From Pseudisothecium myosuroides (lineage: Eukaryota; Streptophyta; Bryopsida; Hypnales; Lembophyllaceae), in the NCBI GenBank assembly GCA_951799445.1, contig OX637297.1, positions 4,464,001 to 4,528,000 of the forward strand: DNA of 64,000 bases, given 5' to 3'. Positions 11,085 through 21,992 of this stretch are shown piece by piece (the first letter of the stretch is position 1; each line of letters begins with the position of its first letter). The notes under the pieces were generated by a model, which ran no database searches, was not told where the DNA came from, and worked only from the letters and a program-made list of their open reading frames with translations. A program made the translations under genes and the position numbers.

Positions 11085-12089
11085 TTAACTCGATTCGAGT
11101 TAAAGTGCTTTGGGATCAACAGCTAAAGCCAAATTGTATTTGAGTGACTAAGCCGTTAAATCACAAAAAACAGAATTTGTAACTGAATTTAACTCGCCAC
11201 AAGAGTTGAAATACAAAAAACTTCCAAGGCAAGTTTATCTCAGAGAAAATCTAACCAAGGTGGGATACATTGATGAGGAGAAAACCTTGATACCATACCC
11301 TAGTTTAACTCGACCCGAGTGAAACTCCCAAATCCAAAAATATCAAAGGACTGCATGCCTACAGATGATTTCGTAAACTCGACGTTAGTAATTAGACATG
11401 ACTAAGATAATTAAAATAAAAGATCAGAAACGCTGGACATTTGTAGACTGTTTATCTTGGTCCGAGATAAACTTGTTTGCCAATCATGAAAATGAAAAGT
11501 AGAACAAATTAAATAACTAAGAAAGAAGCAGACCAGGAGCATAGATGATGAAAGACAGGATACTTACAGCATTAGATAGCAATTTTAACTCGAGCCGAGT
11601 TAACTCAAAACCCCTCGATCCTCAGACCCCAACAGGTAAACGATAGTACCCAGACCTTTTCAGGGGGTTTAACTCGGGCCGAGATAAATTCAATAACCAT
11701 GAATCCGAAATTCCCAGAAGGCAAACGATAGTTCCCAGACCTCCTGAGGGACTTTAATTCGGACCGAGATAAACTAAGATCGCAGAAATATAACTGATCC
11801 AAAAATCCGTCGAAGTTAACAAAGAACAAGACAAGCCATGATATAGCCTCCATCAAGCAACAAGTTTAACTCGGACCGAGGTAAACGCCATTCCCAATGA
11901 CTGCAAACACTCAAAAATCAGAGTTAATAGATCAGCACCCAACGATAGTTTAACTCGGCCCGAGATAAATCTAGTGATTAAATACTAGACGACCTCGATA
12001 CCAGTCATCTGAATTGGTTGTAGCATACACACTAGTTGTAGCATAAGAATGATATGCTTTGTCTAGATCTTAACTCAACCCGAGTTAAA
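11085..12089. repeat. Cluster of about ten 19-23-bp palindromes upstream of the ParB-like gene
   Basis: The consensus is a dyad with left arm GTTTAACTCGG and right arm CCGAGTTAAAC around a 1-3-bp centre. Sites are at 11085-11103, about 11188-11211 (weak), 11303-11325, 11450-11472, 11585-11603, 11667-11689, 11752-11774, 11864-11886, 11948-11970 and 12069-12089. Start-to-start spacing is 82-147 bp. The 11864 site matches the consensus best (one arm mismatch). Several sites share neighbouring words such as ACGATAGT and CCCAGACCT, so some spread by duplication of a longer unit, but the dyad is much better conserved than what lies between. The last site ends 27 bp before the ATG at 12116. Confidence 0.8.
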
Positions 12090-12708
12090 ATAAGAGTGTG
12101 CTCTTCTATTTACCGATGGAGACACAGAAGGAGATATTACAAACGCATTTCCAACTCTTCAATATACTTGAAGAAAACTCCGAGGAGTATGGGGACTTGG
12201 ACGTCTTGGGGGAATGCTAGGAATGGAAAGAGCCAGATCAAGTAGAGTTTTGGACAACCCTGCTGGTTCCTATGTCGACGGAGCTGAGTTTTATGACGAA
12301 GTATAAACGGTCGGAAGCAAACTTCCCGATTTCACTTCACGAGACCATTAGAGAGATCACTACTGGACCAAACGGGATAATTTTTGTGTGCTGTAAAACA
12401 ACTGATCTAGGCCAACAAGAAGAATATCTCTTCTCGTACGTTGTACATACACGGAAGACTATTTACTCCGTCTCAACGTACTACACAAGCTTGGAAAATT
12501 TTGCCTTCCAAGATCTGCAGAAGGACTTGGAGAAGAACATTGCTGACAAGAAATGGGTAGCAAAAGATGGAGGTCCCCTTATATGGAAATCTCTGGCGTC
12601 AAAGCTCAACCCCCTGATCAAGTTGTTCGACTATATGAAGGTTAGCATGGACGAAAAACTAAAGAGGCTGGCTCCAATGTCCCTCACCCGGGACTACAGC
12701 AGTCAAGG

Positions 12709-13273
12709 CTCGGGGGGGTCACTTAGAGTGTCCATTAGAAAACACGTGCGAACAAAACTTTGGACCCCCTATATTATATCCTAAAATTTAAATAAAATGA
12801 AATAAAAAAAAATATGACTAGATTTTCCTACTTCAAAAGTTTATGTTTTGAATTATTGATATTTTTATTTGTTAATGATAATTAGTTACAAATTTTTGAA
12901 GTAATTAGATACACTGTACAACTGAAAAATAACTTTCACACCCCTATATTATATCCTAAAAAATTGTCTAAAAAATGAACAAAAAATTCCTAAAAATAGC
13001 TCTCTATTGAAAGTTCATTTTGAGTTGAGTATTGATGCAATGGTCATCTAAATGTGATCTCTATAAATATTTGAGTTGAAAAACATGCCGTTTTAGGCCA
13101 TTTTCAACCTCTTATACAAATCATTTCAACTATTATTTTAGTTTGAAATTTTGGCAATAGAAACCTATAGTCATTATTAAGCAACCCTCAAAATTTTAAG
13201 TTGAAATTATAGTTCATTAGAAACCACTTGTTCGCACGTGGTTTGTAGTAAAATACTAGGTGCCCCCCCCGAG
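12709..13273. mobile_element. 565-bp MITE with G-tract TIRs, hAT-type 8-bp duplication
   Basis: The element starts CTCGGGGGGGTCACTTAGAG and ends GTGCCCCCCCCGAG. The inverted similarity extends about 45 bp inward and includes CACGTGCGAACAA on the left and its complement on the right. AGTCAAGG flanks it on both sides (12701-12708 and 13274-13281), an 8-bp target duplication typical of hAT. It carries no gene. It sits inside the first coding part of the ParB-like gene, with coding sequence resuming after it. Confidence 0.8.
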
Positions 13274-14138
13274 AGTCAAGGGGGAGCTAGACCTCACTTG
13301 TCTTGACGACACCGGAGATAGGTCGGAGCCACACAAAAAAAAAGACCACTGACCGTTTCTCTTGTGGTAACCCAACCAAGATCACTCCACCAGTTGCAAA
13401 AGGTCGGAAGAAGAAAGGTGCTCCGGAGAGCAAGAAATCAAACCTAGGAGAAACGAGCATGGCCTCCGAGATTCTCAACATACCAGAGGACATTGGCGGC
13501 CATGTGAAGGAAATCAAATATGTGGAGTCCTGCAAGTCCTATGATGACTACTCAAAGGAGTGCACGGATTCATATGTCGAGGGGATTGGGCTCCACTTAA
13601 GAATCCCCTTGGAACAGTTGGAGACACCTCCTCAAACTTTGAACATCCGCGAGCTGGAGGAGGGTGGCGTCAAGAAGTCACTCAATTTTCTTCTGAACAT
13701 GCCCGACCCAGATAAGAAGATGACCTTGTGCATCATGCCTCAAGACCAAACCAAGAAGCTAGAGAAGTTTGATGATATCAAAGACTGCAAATTCTGGATG
13801 GTCAACGGCCAGCATTGTGTTGAGGCATCGAAGAGGATGCAAAAAATGGACCAAATCAAGAAAGAGAAGGCGAATAAGTTCAAGGTCTGGGAGTGCTTTG
13901 TGGTTTGGAACAAAGACCACAGGATCATTTGGAAAATTTCAGCATATTATAACCGGGTGAACCATTTCCAGAACTTCATGCCAACATGGGCAATGAACAT
14001 TATTGGGGCACGCTTTGTGTGGACTTAGATGGGGAGCCCGACGCCACCAAGGGAGGCAACTCAACTGGGAAAACCTGTCAAGCCTATAAAACAAACATCC
14101 AAGGACGTGAATAATGCAATTCTCTTTGTGGTAAAATT

Positions 14139-14158
14139 TTAACTCGACTCGAGTTGAA
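14139..14158. repeat. Intronic palindrome 1
   Basis: TTAACTCGACTCGAGTTGAA, the same dyad as the upstream cluster. It begins 9 bp after the donor site of intron 14131-14304. Confidence 0.75.
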
Positions 14159-14236
14159 TAGCTCATCTAGAATTCTGTACATGCAGACATCTTGTGAACT
14201 TTTATAGTTGTAGTTTATGCTTCATGTTTATGAAGG

Positions 14237-14259
14237 CTTTACCTCGATGCAAGTTAAAC
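14237..14259. repeat. Intronic palindrome 2 (degenerate)
   Basis: Left arm CTTTACCTCG and right arm AAGTTAAAC, in the same intron as the site at 14139. Two or three changes from consensus. Confidence 0.6.
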
Positions 14260-15677
14260 TCTCATACACTCATTTACTAACGCTTTTTCAATACATGTCA
14301 CCAGGATTTCAAAGAAGCTGTGAAGCTTCAGTTCTCAATGATTGACGCGAAGAGAAACCAAAAGGATGTGAACCAGAAGAAAGAGATGGACATCCACAAC
14401 AAAATAAAGATCATTACGGCGGCCCCGGATGTCTACGACCTATGGATTCAGGTCATCTCCAGTCATGCCCAAGGTGAGCTCATTAGTCCGGACTTCTTGA
14501 CAAATTTTAAACACACCAAGGGCTGGGACGTAGAGAAGGACAGAGTTATAACCCGGGAGTTCTTCAAGTGGATGGGTAATTGTTCCGAGGCCGACCTCAA
14601 GAAATTGGCTCTACATTTGTTGAACAGGACCAAGGATAAGACGTTGCCATATCCGAAGGTCACCATGAAGTCCACGAAGAAGGTCATCTCCAAAACTTGT
14701 AACGCCAAGGAGTGGCTCAAGAGGTGCAAGCGGAAGACGGCTGTGAAAAGGCAATTCCATCACCTGAAGCCGACTCTCCGACTCTATGACAATGAGGATA
14801 ACTATAGGAAGAAAGAGAGGAAGAAGTTCAAAAGAGATTACAACGTGACAAAGGCAACAAAGAACACTCTTGTCACTGCACTTGGGGATCGCTTCTTCTC
14901 GCTGTCCAAGATGCCCTCAAACAAGTTCAAGAGTTTGGGCAAGCTCTCTGGGATAGCAAAAGAGTTCTTCAAAGTCTTTTTGGAGAGCAAGGGCCGGTTT
15001 GTGAGGCCAGAGGTGAGGGCGTTCTTCAGGCCCTACGAAATGAAGGATGATGTCTTTGGAGAATGGGACACCAATGTGTGGAATGAAACAAGAAATTGAC
15101 TTTGAATTTGGCTATCATGGACTTCAGGAACATCCCGGGGATCAATGACAAGGATTTGAAGTCCGAAGCTGACGCATATTATGAGTCGTTTCTCTCACTC
15201 TTGGAGACATATGTGGACCCTGCGATAACCGACCCTCAGGTTTGGCTCTGGATCTATGGTGAGAAGGAGGTGGAGGTGGACCTGCACAACTACATTAGGG
15301 TATCCTCATTTGGGACGTCCTACTCGGTGCATTATGCCGACTACATCCCTGGACCGTTTGAGCGGGTTGGAGACATCCTTGAGAGAAGTAAAGGGGCCAG
15401 GCATCCTATTCAGTTGTTGTTCTTGGTCAAGAATGGAACGACGCCAAAGACCACAAGAATTCCAAGGCGTTTTACTGTTGCCCAGAAGTCCAGGCACAAC
15501 ATTCACAAGTAGGGTTATGAGATTGATTACAAGTTGTACAACACAGAGCTTCGGATGGAGTTCTACTTGAAGGTGTTTGACCTGTTTGTTTCACCCCGAG
15601 AGGAAGTTCTGTCGATTTTTGCAGGAGGGAAGATAACTTGTGCCGCCTAGGTAAGTTCTAGTTTGTCATCTCTTGAT

Positions 15678-15698
15678 TTTAACTCAACTTGAGATGAA
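15678..15698. repeat. Intronic palindrome 3
   Basis: Left arm TTTAACTCAA, right arm TTGAGATGAA, in the 125-bp intron 15651-15775. Confidence 0.65.
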
Positions 15699-15723
15699 TT
15701 TGACTTGAGTGTATTCCTTGCTT

Positions 15724-15742
15724 TTAACTCGCTTCGAGTTGA
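15724..15742. repeat. Intronic palindrome 4
   Basis: TTAACTCGCTTCGAGTTGA, the second site in intron 15651-15775, 46 bp after the first. Confidence 0.75.
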
Positions 15743-16811
15743 CCTTCACTAACAATTCCCGGTGTGGTATTGCAGATGAACTCCATCGATCACTATGTGA
15801 TCGACAACAGTTATAACAAAGATGATTTCCTTAACCTCTGCGTCAGATCCAAGAACATGGACCGGGACAATTTTCTTGATTCCCACTACTTCTTGGACGA
15901 AGACAATTTCGAGCCTCGACAGGGCAAAGCATCTTCGTCATCAAGGAAAGGGAAAGAGCCCGCTGACGTTGAGGAGGAGGATGTTGAGGAGGCCTCTCTA
16001 GTAGACACGACCGTGAATGTGTCCTTAGAGGCACAGGACGAAGTGAAGGAGGGGGAGGATGCAGTAGATGCAGTTGTGGAGTTGAAGCCGACAATTGGTC
16101 AGGGCTCGGCTGCCATTTTGGAGACCAGCGACATGCGTGGTTCATCTAGGTCCTTAGTGCAGCGTGGGCAGACACCGGTATCCAACCGTCGGGCCACTCA
16201 GAAGAGGAAGGCGCCGCCCGCTAGGAGGAGTTCACCTGAGAAACCTAATCAATGGGTGATTGACCTCGAACACCATCAAATGGAGGAGAATGCCAAGATG
16301 AGGGCAGAGTAGAGGAAGGAGAATAAGAGGGCTCGTCTGGACACCAGAGAGATGATGAACGAATTCCTGAAGACACTTCCCACCGTGGTAGCCACAACCG
16401 TGCTATCGGTAAAACCTATGTTGGCAATTGAGCCTCCATCAGATTCTGCCCCCTTGCAAACAGCCGGTTACGCTCACACGTCAGCTGACAGCAAGAGACA
16501 GGAGCAAACAAGATCTGGGATTGTTTCAGGTAGGCAGGCGGTGCCAGATCGGGTTGTGGTTCAGCAGTCTCCAGCTTCTGCCTCCAATAAGGCAGAGTTG
16601 GTGCTTGTCCAAGAAGAAGGCCTAGGCGAGCACATGCAGGTAGATCCGCTTGTGACAATGGTGGTGGACGCTACGCCGGCACAGGCTGTTGCTCTGGACT
16701 CGCAACAAGAGAATGATGACGCTCATGACTCGGAAGGAATAGAGGCCGAGTAGTCACAGGACCCTGTGACTGGTAATCCTCTAGGTTGATCCCAGTGACT
16801 CTCTGCCTCTA

Positions 16812-16834
16812 TTTCAGCTCGATTCGAGTTGAAA
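16812..16834. repeat. Intronic palindrome 5
   Basis: Left arm TTTCAGCTCGA and right arm TCGAGTTGAAA around one central base. It lies in the probable intron 16772-16870. It is the last copy seen; the FCP1-like gene downstream has none. Confidence 0.75.
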
Positions 16835-16989
16835 ACTCCTTTCGTTCACTTGCTGTAGTTAGTTTTGTACTTTGACAGGGGTAGTTCGAGTAGAACTCCA
16901 GTTATGTATATTTGTATATATTCCTCAGTTGGAGGGTTTTTCTAATATACTATTGTCTTATAGTTCTTTTTTCCACCCTCAATTTGCAG

Positions 16990-18211
16990 ATCATGTAGCT
17001 GGGACAAAATGCGTTCCAATTTTGTCAAACTCTAGTGTGAATGATGCTCCTCCATTATGTCCTAAGCATGTCTGCATCGAGTCATTGTATCCACATGGTG
17101 AATCCCTTGTAGACACGCTTCAAATACATCCATCAGTGTCCCGCAAAGAAGGTGCAGATGGTATTCCAGACGAAGCACTTCTAGAGTTGCACATTCTTGC
17201 CTCCAAATCATTGGTCAATTCCATTAGTCCTTCCCCTAGGACTGAGAAGGTGAATCCCGTAAGCTTTGTTCCTTAGTTTTTTTCCTTGGGTTCTGTAATG
17301 GTGTCGTTGGCTTTGGCATCTTCTTTTCCTTTTATTTTTATTTTTGTACGCAGAATGTGTTGGGCAGTGCATCAGTTTAACTGTCTACACATTTTGTTGT
17401 AATTCGAGGACAGAATAGCAATGAGGCCATCGTTCCAAGAGGTGAGGTGGAAGACCAAGTCCTCCCTCCATTCATGTCCGGGGAGGCAACAAAATGGCTC
17501 AATGTCGTCCTGGATCTGAATGGGGTACTCTACGTGTGTGAAGATAAGAAGTATAATATCAGGGAGAGCAGATACACTGAACCCGAGGAAATTTATCCGG
17601 GTTTAGACGCATTCATTGTTGGGGTCAAGAAGGTCATAATTCGACCTCATTGTCTAGCTGTTCTACGAGAGTTATCAAAGATTGTTAACCTCTCCGTCTG
17701 GAGCTCCATGAAAAGGTCCATAGTTAGGGATGTATGTGGGTACTTGTTTAAAGGTTTAGACCCCCCCTTGCATGTCTTTGGACAAGAGCAATGCGACATC
17801 CTGAAGTGCAAGCTGAAAAATGGAAGACTAGGTACCTACAAGGTGAAGGGAACAAGCAAGGACTTGTTCCTAAAACCGCTCGAGAGGTTGTTGCAGATGA
17901 GTGGCTCCTTGTTCACGAGTGAAAATACACTTATCGTGGATGATAATCCTACAAAGCATGTGACAAATCACCCAAAGAATGTGATTCTCTTTGAGTCGTG
18001 GTCATACGGAGGGTACAGGGTGCTGGATGGGATTCTTGTCGACCACTTGCTTCCTTATATTCAACGCTTGCATGCAGCTAGGCCTCACGAATTGTACCCT
18101 TTCCGGAGAGACAATATTTTTGGGTGTTTGCACCTTTTTTACGAAGAGGATCAAACTGAGTTCAAAGAGCTCACAGAGGCAGTGGAGTACTCCAATAGTT
18201 TTATCCTTTAG
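16990..18211 (+). CDS. FCP1/SCP-like HAD phosphatase domain protein (likely partial or decayed)
   Basis: Two exons, about 16990-17258 and 17414-18211, joined in phase by an intron with a GTAAGC donor. The second exon shows the order of the NLI-interacting-factor (FCP1 homology) domain: LDLNGVLYV near 17513, VWSSM near 17697, and IVDDNPTKH near 17938. These proteins dephosphorylate serine or threonine, classically on the RNA polymerase II C-terminal domain. The usual DxDx(T/V) motif is DLNG here. The nucleophile Asp is kept, but the second Asp, the general acid/base, is Asn, so activity is doubtful. The TAG at 18209 is followed by coding-like sequence to about 18300 and may be premature. It lies directly after the ParB-like gene and could be part of the same mobile unit. 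Confidence 0.6.
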
Positions 18212-18538
18212 TGTAGTGTCGGGAATCCTAATCACTTGTCGGCGTTTGAGGAATCTAGGAGACCCCAGCATAGAGAGGTCAAAGTCGATGAATTTTGTTT
18301 CTTATACTATCACGTATCAGAATCACGATGACTTGAATTCTTAGGAATTACCATGTAATAGTCGATATGACCCAATAACCTATTTGTTGTTATGGGATTT
18401 GTTATTGTATTGTGTTCATGTGAATTTTTTTTTTCTTTTGTCCTTATGATTTTTTGTGTGTGGCTATGTCTGTATTTTGTACTACTTCTAATGACTTCAT
18501 TTCTTGCCGTGGACAGTTGATCTTATCCTATCATAGAT

Positions 18539-19231
18539 TGAAGCATGTCTTGTATTCAGAGCTACCTATACAATCAACAATGGATTTCTCGATGATGCCT
18601 ATCGACGACGGGATTGTCGATAGGCCACCAAGGGGAAGAAAGCGAGCTCAACCTTTGAGCTCGCCTTCTTCACTCAAATGCTGTCCACTATGAAACTCTC
18701 CAAGGGATTATTCAAGTAGGAATGCAGTGAAACAAAGGAAGCTCTATGATGACGAAATGGCTATAATGCCTGCCATTCAGGTAACGGGCTGGATTCCTTG
18801 TAGTTAGTAATCCACACAATATTTGTTACTGTGTTTTTTGTGTTTTAAGATGTTTGTGTAAGGTTTGATTTTATTTGTTTTTTTAGGGTGACCACGTAGG
18901 CAATGAGTCTATTGGCTTTCGTGTCACGGATTCTCGAGGTTCAAAGTCTCCTAAGTTCAATGGTCGAGAGCAAATTGTATTACGTAATGTTCTTCGACGT
19001 AATTTGCCTAAGTGCAATTCAATAGGGGTACGATGGTGTGAACAAAAGCCCCGTGAAGATAATTTTGTATTGGAGCATCCAAGCCATCGTCCATGGGACG
19101 CTTGGGAGTTGAGGTCCTTGAAGAAACAAAGACGAGAGGCATCGAGTCAAAGATCGGCCAAATTTACTGGATATAGTCGAGGACTTGAGATATTTGAGGC
19201 CATGAAAAAGATGGAAATGTCCGAGTCATAG
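18539..19231 (+). pseudogene. Two downstream exons of unknown protein
   Basis: Exon 18539-18780 is bounded by ATAG and GTAACG, and exon 18887-19231 starts after a TTTTAG acceptor. They join in phase. The first reads DDGIVDRPPRGRKRAQPLSS before a TGA at about 18691. Beyond that stop the frame stays coding-like (KQRKLYDDEMAIMPAIQ). The second ends EAMKKMEMSES. The sequence is basic and has no motif I recognise. It may be the end of the FCP1-like transcript or a separate gene. Confidence 0.35.
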
Positions 19232-19349
19232 GAATTGTATTTAGGACAGGATAGCTCTCTTACAAGGAATGTAAATGTGGTCAGAGTTGAAGACTATTAA
19301 AGAGTAGAGAAGGTGCCACAATGTTATAAGTAAGAATTTGTTAGGAATG

Positions 19350-19647
19350 TACCATAGCGTTTGAAGGATTAAATGAACTGCAAAGTGTAGGTAGCAACTA
19401 TTTCCACAGCGAATATGAACTCAAGACTGGAACTTAGAAAATTCTAGAATCAAACTATGTCATTCTTCTTCACAAATACTCTTATAGACTGCAATTTACA
19501 CACTCCGGTGTATAAGAGTACTTGTCAAGGAGAGTGATATAGCTTGTTTCTATAGTTTTCTAAGTTCCGATCTTGACTTGATATCCTCTGTGGAATTAGT
19601 TGCTACGTATAGTTTGCAATGAATTTCATCCTTCAAATACTGAGGTA
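19350..19647. mobile_element. 298-bp foldback MITE
   Basis: The left half (TACCATAGCGTTTGAAGGAT, GTAGCAACTA, TTCCACAG, GGAACTTAGAAAA, CAAATACTCTTATA) recurs in reverse complement in the right half, ending at TGAGGTA near 19647. The arms are about 140 bp with a short centre. Homology between the arms is high but imperfect. No gene inside. Confidence 0.75.
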
Positions 19648-21990
19648 TCTTTTTTACAAACATTTATTTTCAACAACATATCATTTTCTTTGTAAAAGTG
19701 TGCACGTATCCAGCAGAAACAGTTAACTACTAGTAATGAAACAATACAGGAGCTTAGTTGCTTTCACAAAGTCACATGTCAGTGTGATTGTACATTCAGT
19801 GATATATACAGTCAATGACTACTTTCATAAAATTCTAGTGTATTTTGTAAGTACTCTTTGGTGTGTACAAATTTTGCTACTATATGCATGCTTTCTCTGT
19901 CAGTGCATTGCAAATTCTGTGTATATAGAGATCAAATTCTCTTCAACTTATGATTTGTAGTGCTTTCTATACTTCCATTTCCCTGCAAAACTCCCATTTT
20001 AATGAATATGATGTTTTTTCATTTGTCACTCATTGAACAAACATGTTACATTCTTAGGGGTCCACATCACCTCACATCATTCAATAAATAACACATGGCA
20101 TTTTTTTTCCAAAAATGACTTAGTTTCTACTAAATCCAAGCTTCATTTAGGGTACTTATAACGTACTCTACACATTACAAATTGCCAAAATACTGAAAAT
20201 TTGACGACTTGGATGCAAGCATGTTGGACATGCTCAGAAATCTTGAAGTATGATCCTGCTAGGTAATAAAATACCCATAAAATATTGAAAGCTTCAAGTT
20301 TAGGCACACATGCTTACTAATAACAATAATCAACCCAGGGAACACTTATGCATTCCTAGATACACACTGCATATGTGATGTTGCGTTGTTTGCCTCCTAT
20401 GCACATACTCTGAAGGAATGACACCTGCAACTAATTCATTAGAAATGCAAAAACTATAGCTAGAAATTTCCACCTCCAATTACAAATTCAAAGCTGGGAA
20501 AAGATGACAAAAGGTCCAAATAACACATGTGCTCATCTTCTACAATACAAAACACATTGAATACACAAAAACATGTGCATGAATTTCTAATAGATTTGCA
20601 ATCCAAAAATATCAAATGAATACACATGATGTCAAATTGAGCAATGTATACCTACAATGCAATTTGTATAGCTAATGAATGAACCCTGGTTTTTTGTCCC
20701 AATGTGTTAGAAATACATGGAACACCCAAAAAAAATAGGAAAATGAAATAACATTGGAATGCCAAAAAAATGAATGCAGTCCTGGGAAAAAAATGTCATA
20801 TATTAGCCATCAAGGAACACGAGCTTCCAACCGTAACCAAAAACTTGAGGTTGTGCACTAAACCTGTCTGCACAAACATCAAAGTATTGCCAAACACTAT
20901 TGCATTGCAATTTTAACAAAAAACAAAACTGCAGCTTGTTGAAAAGCTACTGCAAAGAAGGGTGTATGCATGGGTTAGTGGACTAAAAGCGGCAAAGTCC
21001 CTATCCATAAAAGTCCCTTGGAGTCTATAGGCAAGTTCCAAGCTAGTAGCCATTCCACATGCTATGATATCCTACAAAGGTGGAAAAATGTTTACATTTG
21101 AATTAAATAGGTATGGATAAAGCTCACAAAAGTTGTAGGCCAAAAATCTTAGTAGAAGTTTCAATCTAGGATGTGGGTGCTCCTGTAGGTGGTAGAATTC
21201 TAAATAGTTATATTTTAAATTGATCCCATATTCTTAAATAATGTTCCATTGAAATACAGACACACGTAGAAGTTTGCATATCAAAGGGATTAGCCGGAAA
21301 AAATATGAAGAAATAATAAAGTAAGGCTATCTTAGGAACATTTGAAAATATATACCATTTTAGACCACAAAAAAGTCCCTAATTCACAATTGCAATACAT
21401 CAATGATATATGAAATATTGATTTGGAACCCTTATTATAATATCTATAGATTCCCTTTTTTTACTTATAGAAGTTCATGCATACAAAAAAGAAGCTTATA
21501 CATATGACTGACACTGTGACATGCCATAATAGTCCTTACAAAAGTCCCCCTATACTTCGTGTGAATGATTTTCTAAAAATTAAATATATGGTTTCTTAGG
21601 CAACCATATATAGAATGAAGTATAAGAATTTTTTTGTTAAAAATATATTTTTTATTATACGCAATAGTACTTGCAAAGTTGCAATAAGAAGAGGTCCTTG
21701 AAAATGTGTTTGTGACAGTGATTTTGGTCCCCTCAATTATGCATTTGCCCAGAAATCTACGTGTGTGCTAGCTAGGAGCCACCTACATGAGGTCATATGC
21801 ACGTTAATCTACATTGTTAGGAACTGTTGCCCTCATCTGCCAACCTCGCCTAAGAATGTTGCGTAGAATGGAGTGCTATAGTGTAGAGAGCTTGTGTAGC
21901 AGAGACAACCTCAGGCAGTCTGGAATTGTTTTTTCCAATGGCTAGGATTGCAAGAAAACCTCTAGAAGCTAGTCAAAGTAGTCCACCATG
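19648..21990. other. AT-rich intergenic sequence, no gene seen
   Basis: Only short open frames occur, none with recognisable motifs or good splice context. No strong repeat was seen by eye. Confidence 0.4.
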
Positions 21991-21992
21991 AA

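Larger units (their letters stand above)
12116..16771 (+). pseudogene. ParB-like / methyltransferase-like multi-exon gene, decayed
   Basis: Coding sequence starts at ATG 12116 (METQKEILQTHFQLFNI). It runs to 12708, is interrupted by a small transposon, and resumes at 13282-14130. Introns are 14131-14304, 15651-15775 (GTAAGT...GCAG) and 16772-16870. The 13.3-14.1-kb exon has IPLEQL followed by FWMVNGQHCVEASKRM (13792-13839), which resembles the xGxHRxxAA core of ParB/sulfiredoxin-fold proteins. The 14.3-15.6-kb exon is Lys-rich and ends VSPREEVLSIFAGGK, resembling the C-terminal motif of amino-DNA methyltransferases, though no DPPY is seen. A charged, low-complexity tail follows. In-frame stops are all TAG (12218, 13288, 14026, 15510, 15648, 16310, 16751), plus one frameshift near 15090. 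This copy is unlikely to be active. The family is probably transposon-borne and multi-copy. The domain names are inference. Confidence 0.6.

Noticed and set aside
11085..12089. CRISPR-like array (palindromic repeats at fairly regular spacing)
   Set aside because: The host is a plant nucleus. Intervals vary, the intervening DNA is partly shared between units, and further copies sit in introns. It is not a repeat-spacer array.
12116..16753. UAG read as glutamine (alternative code)
   Set aside because: The intact TAF15-like gene ends at TAA without in-frame TAG, and the pseudogene at 24-29 kb has TAA, TGA and TAG. Mutational decay explains the TAGs more simply.
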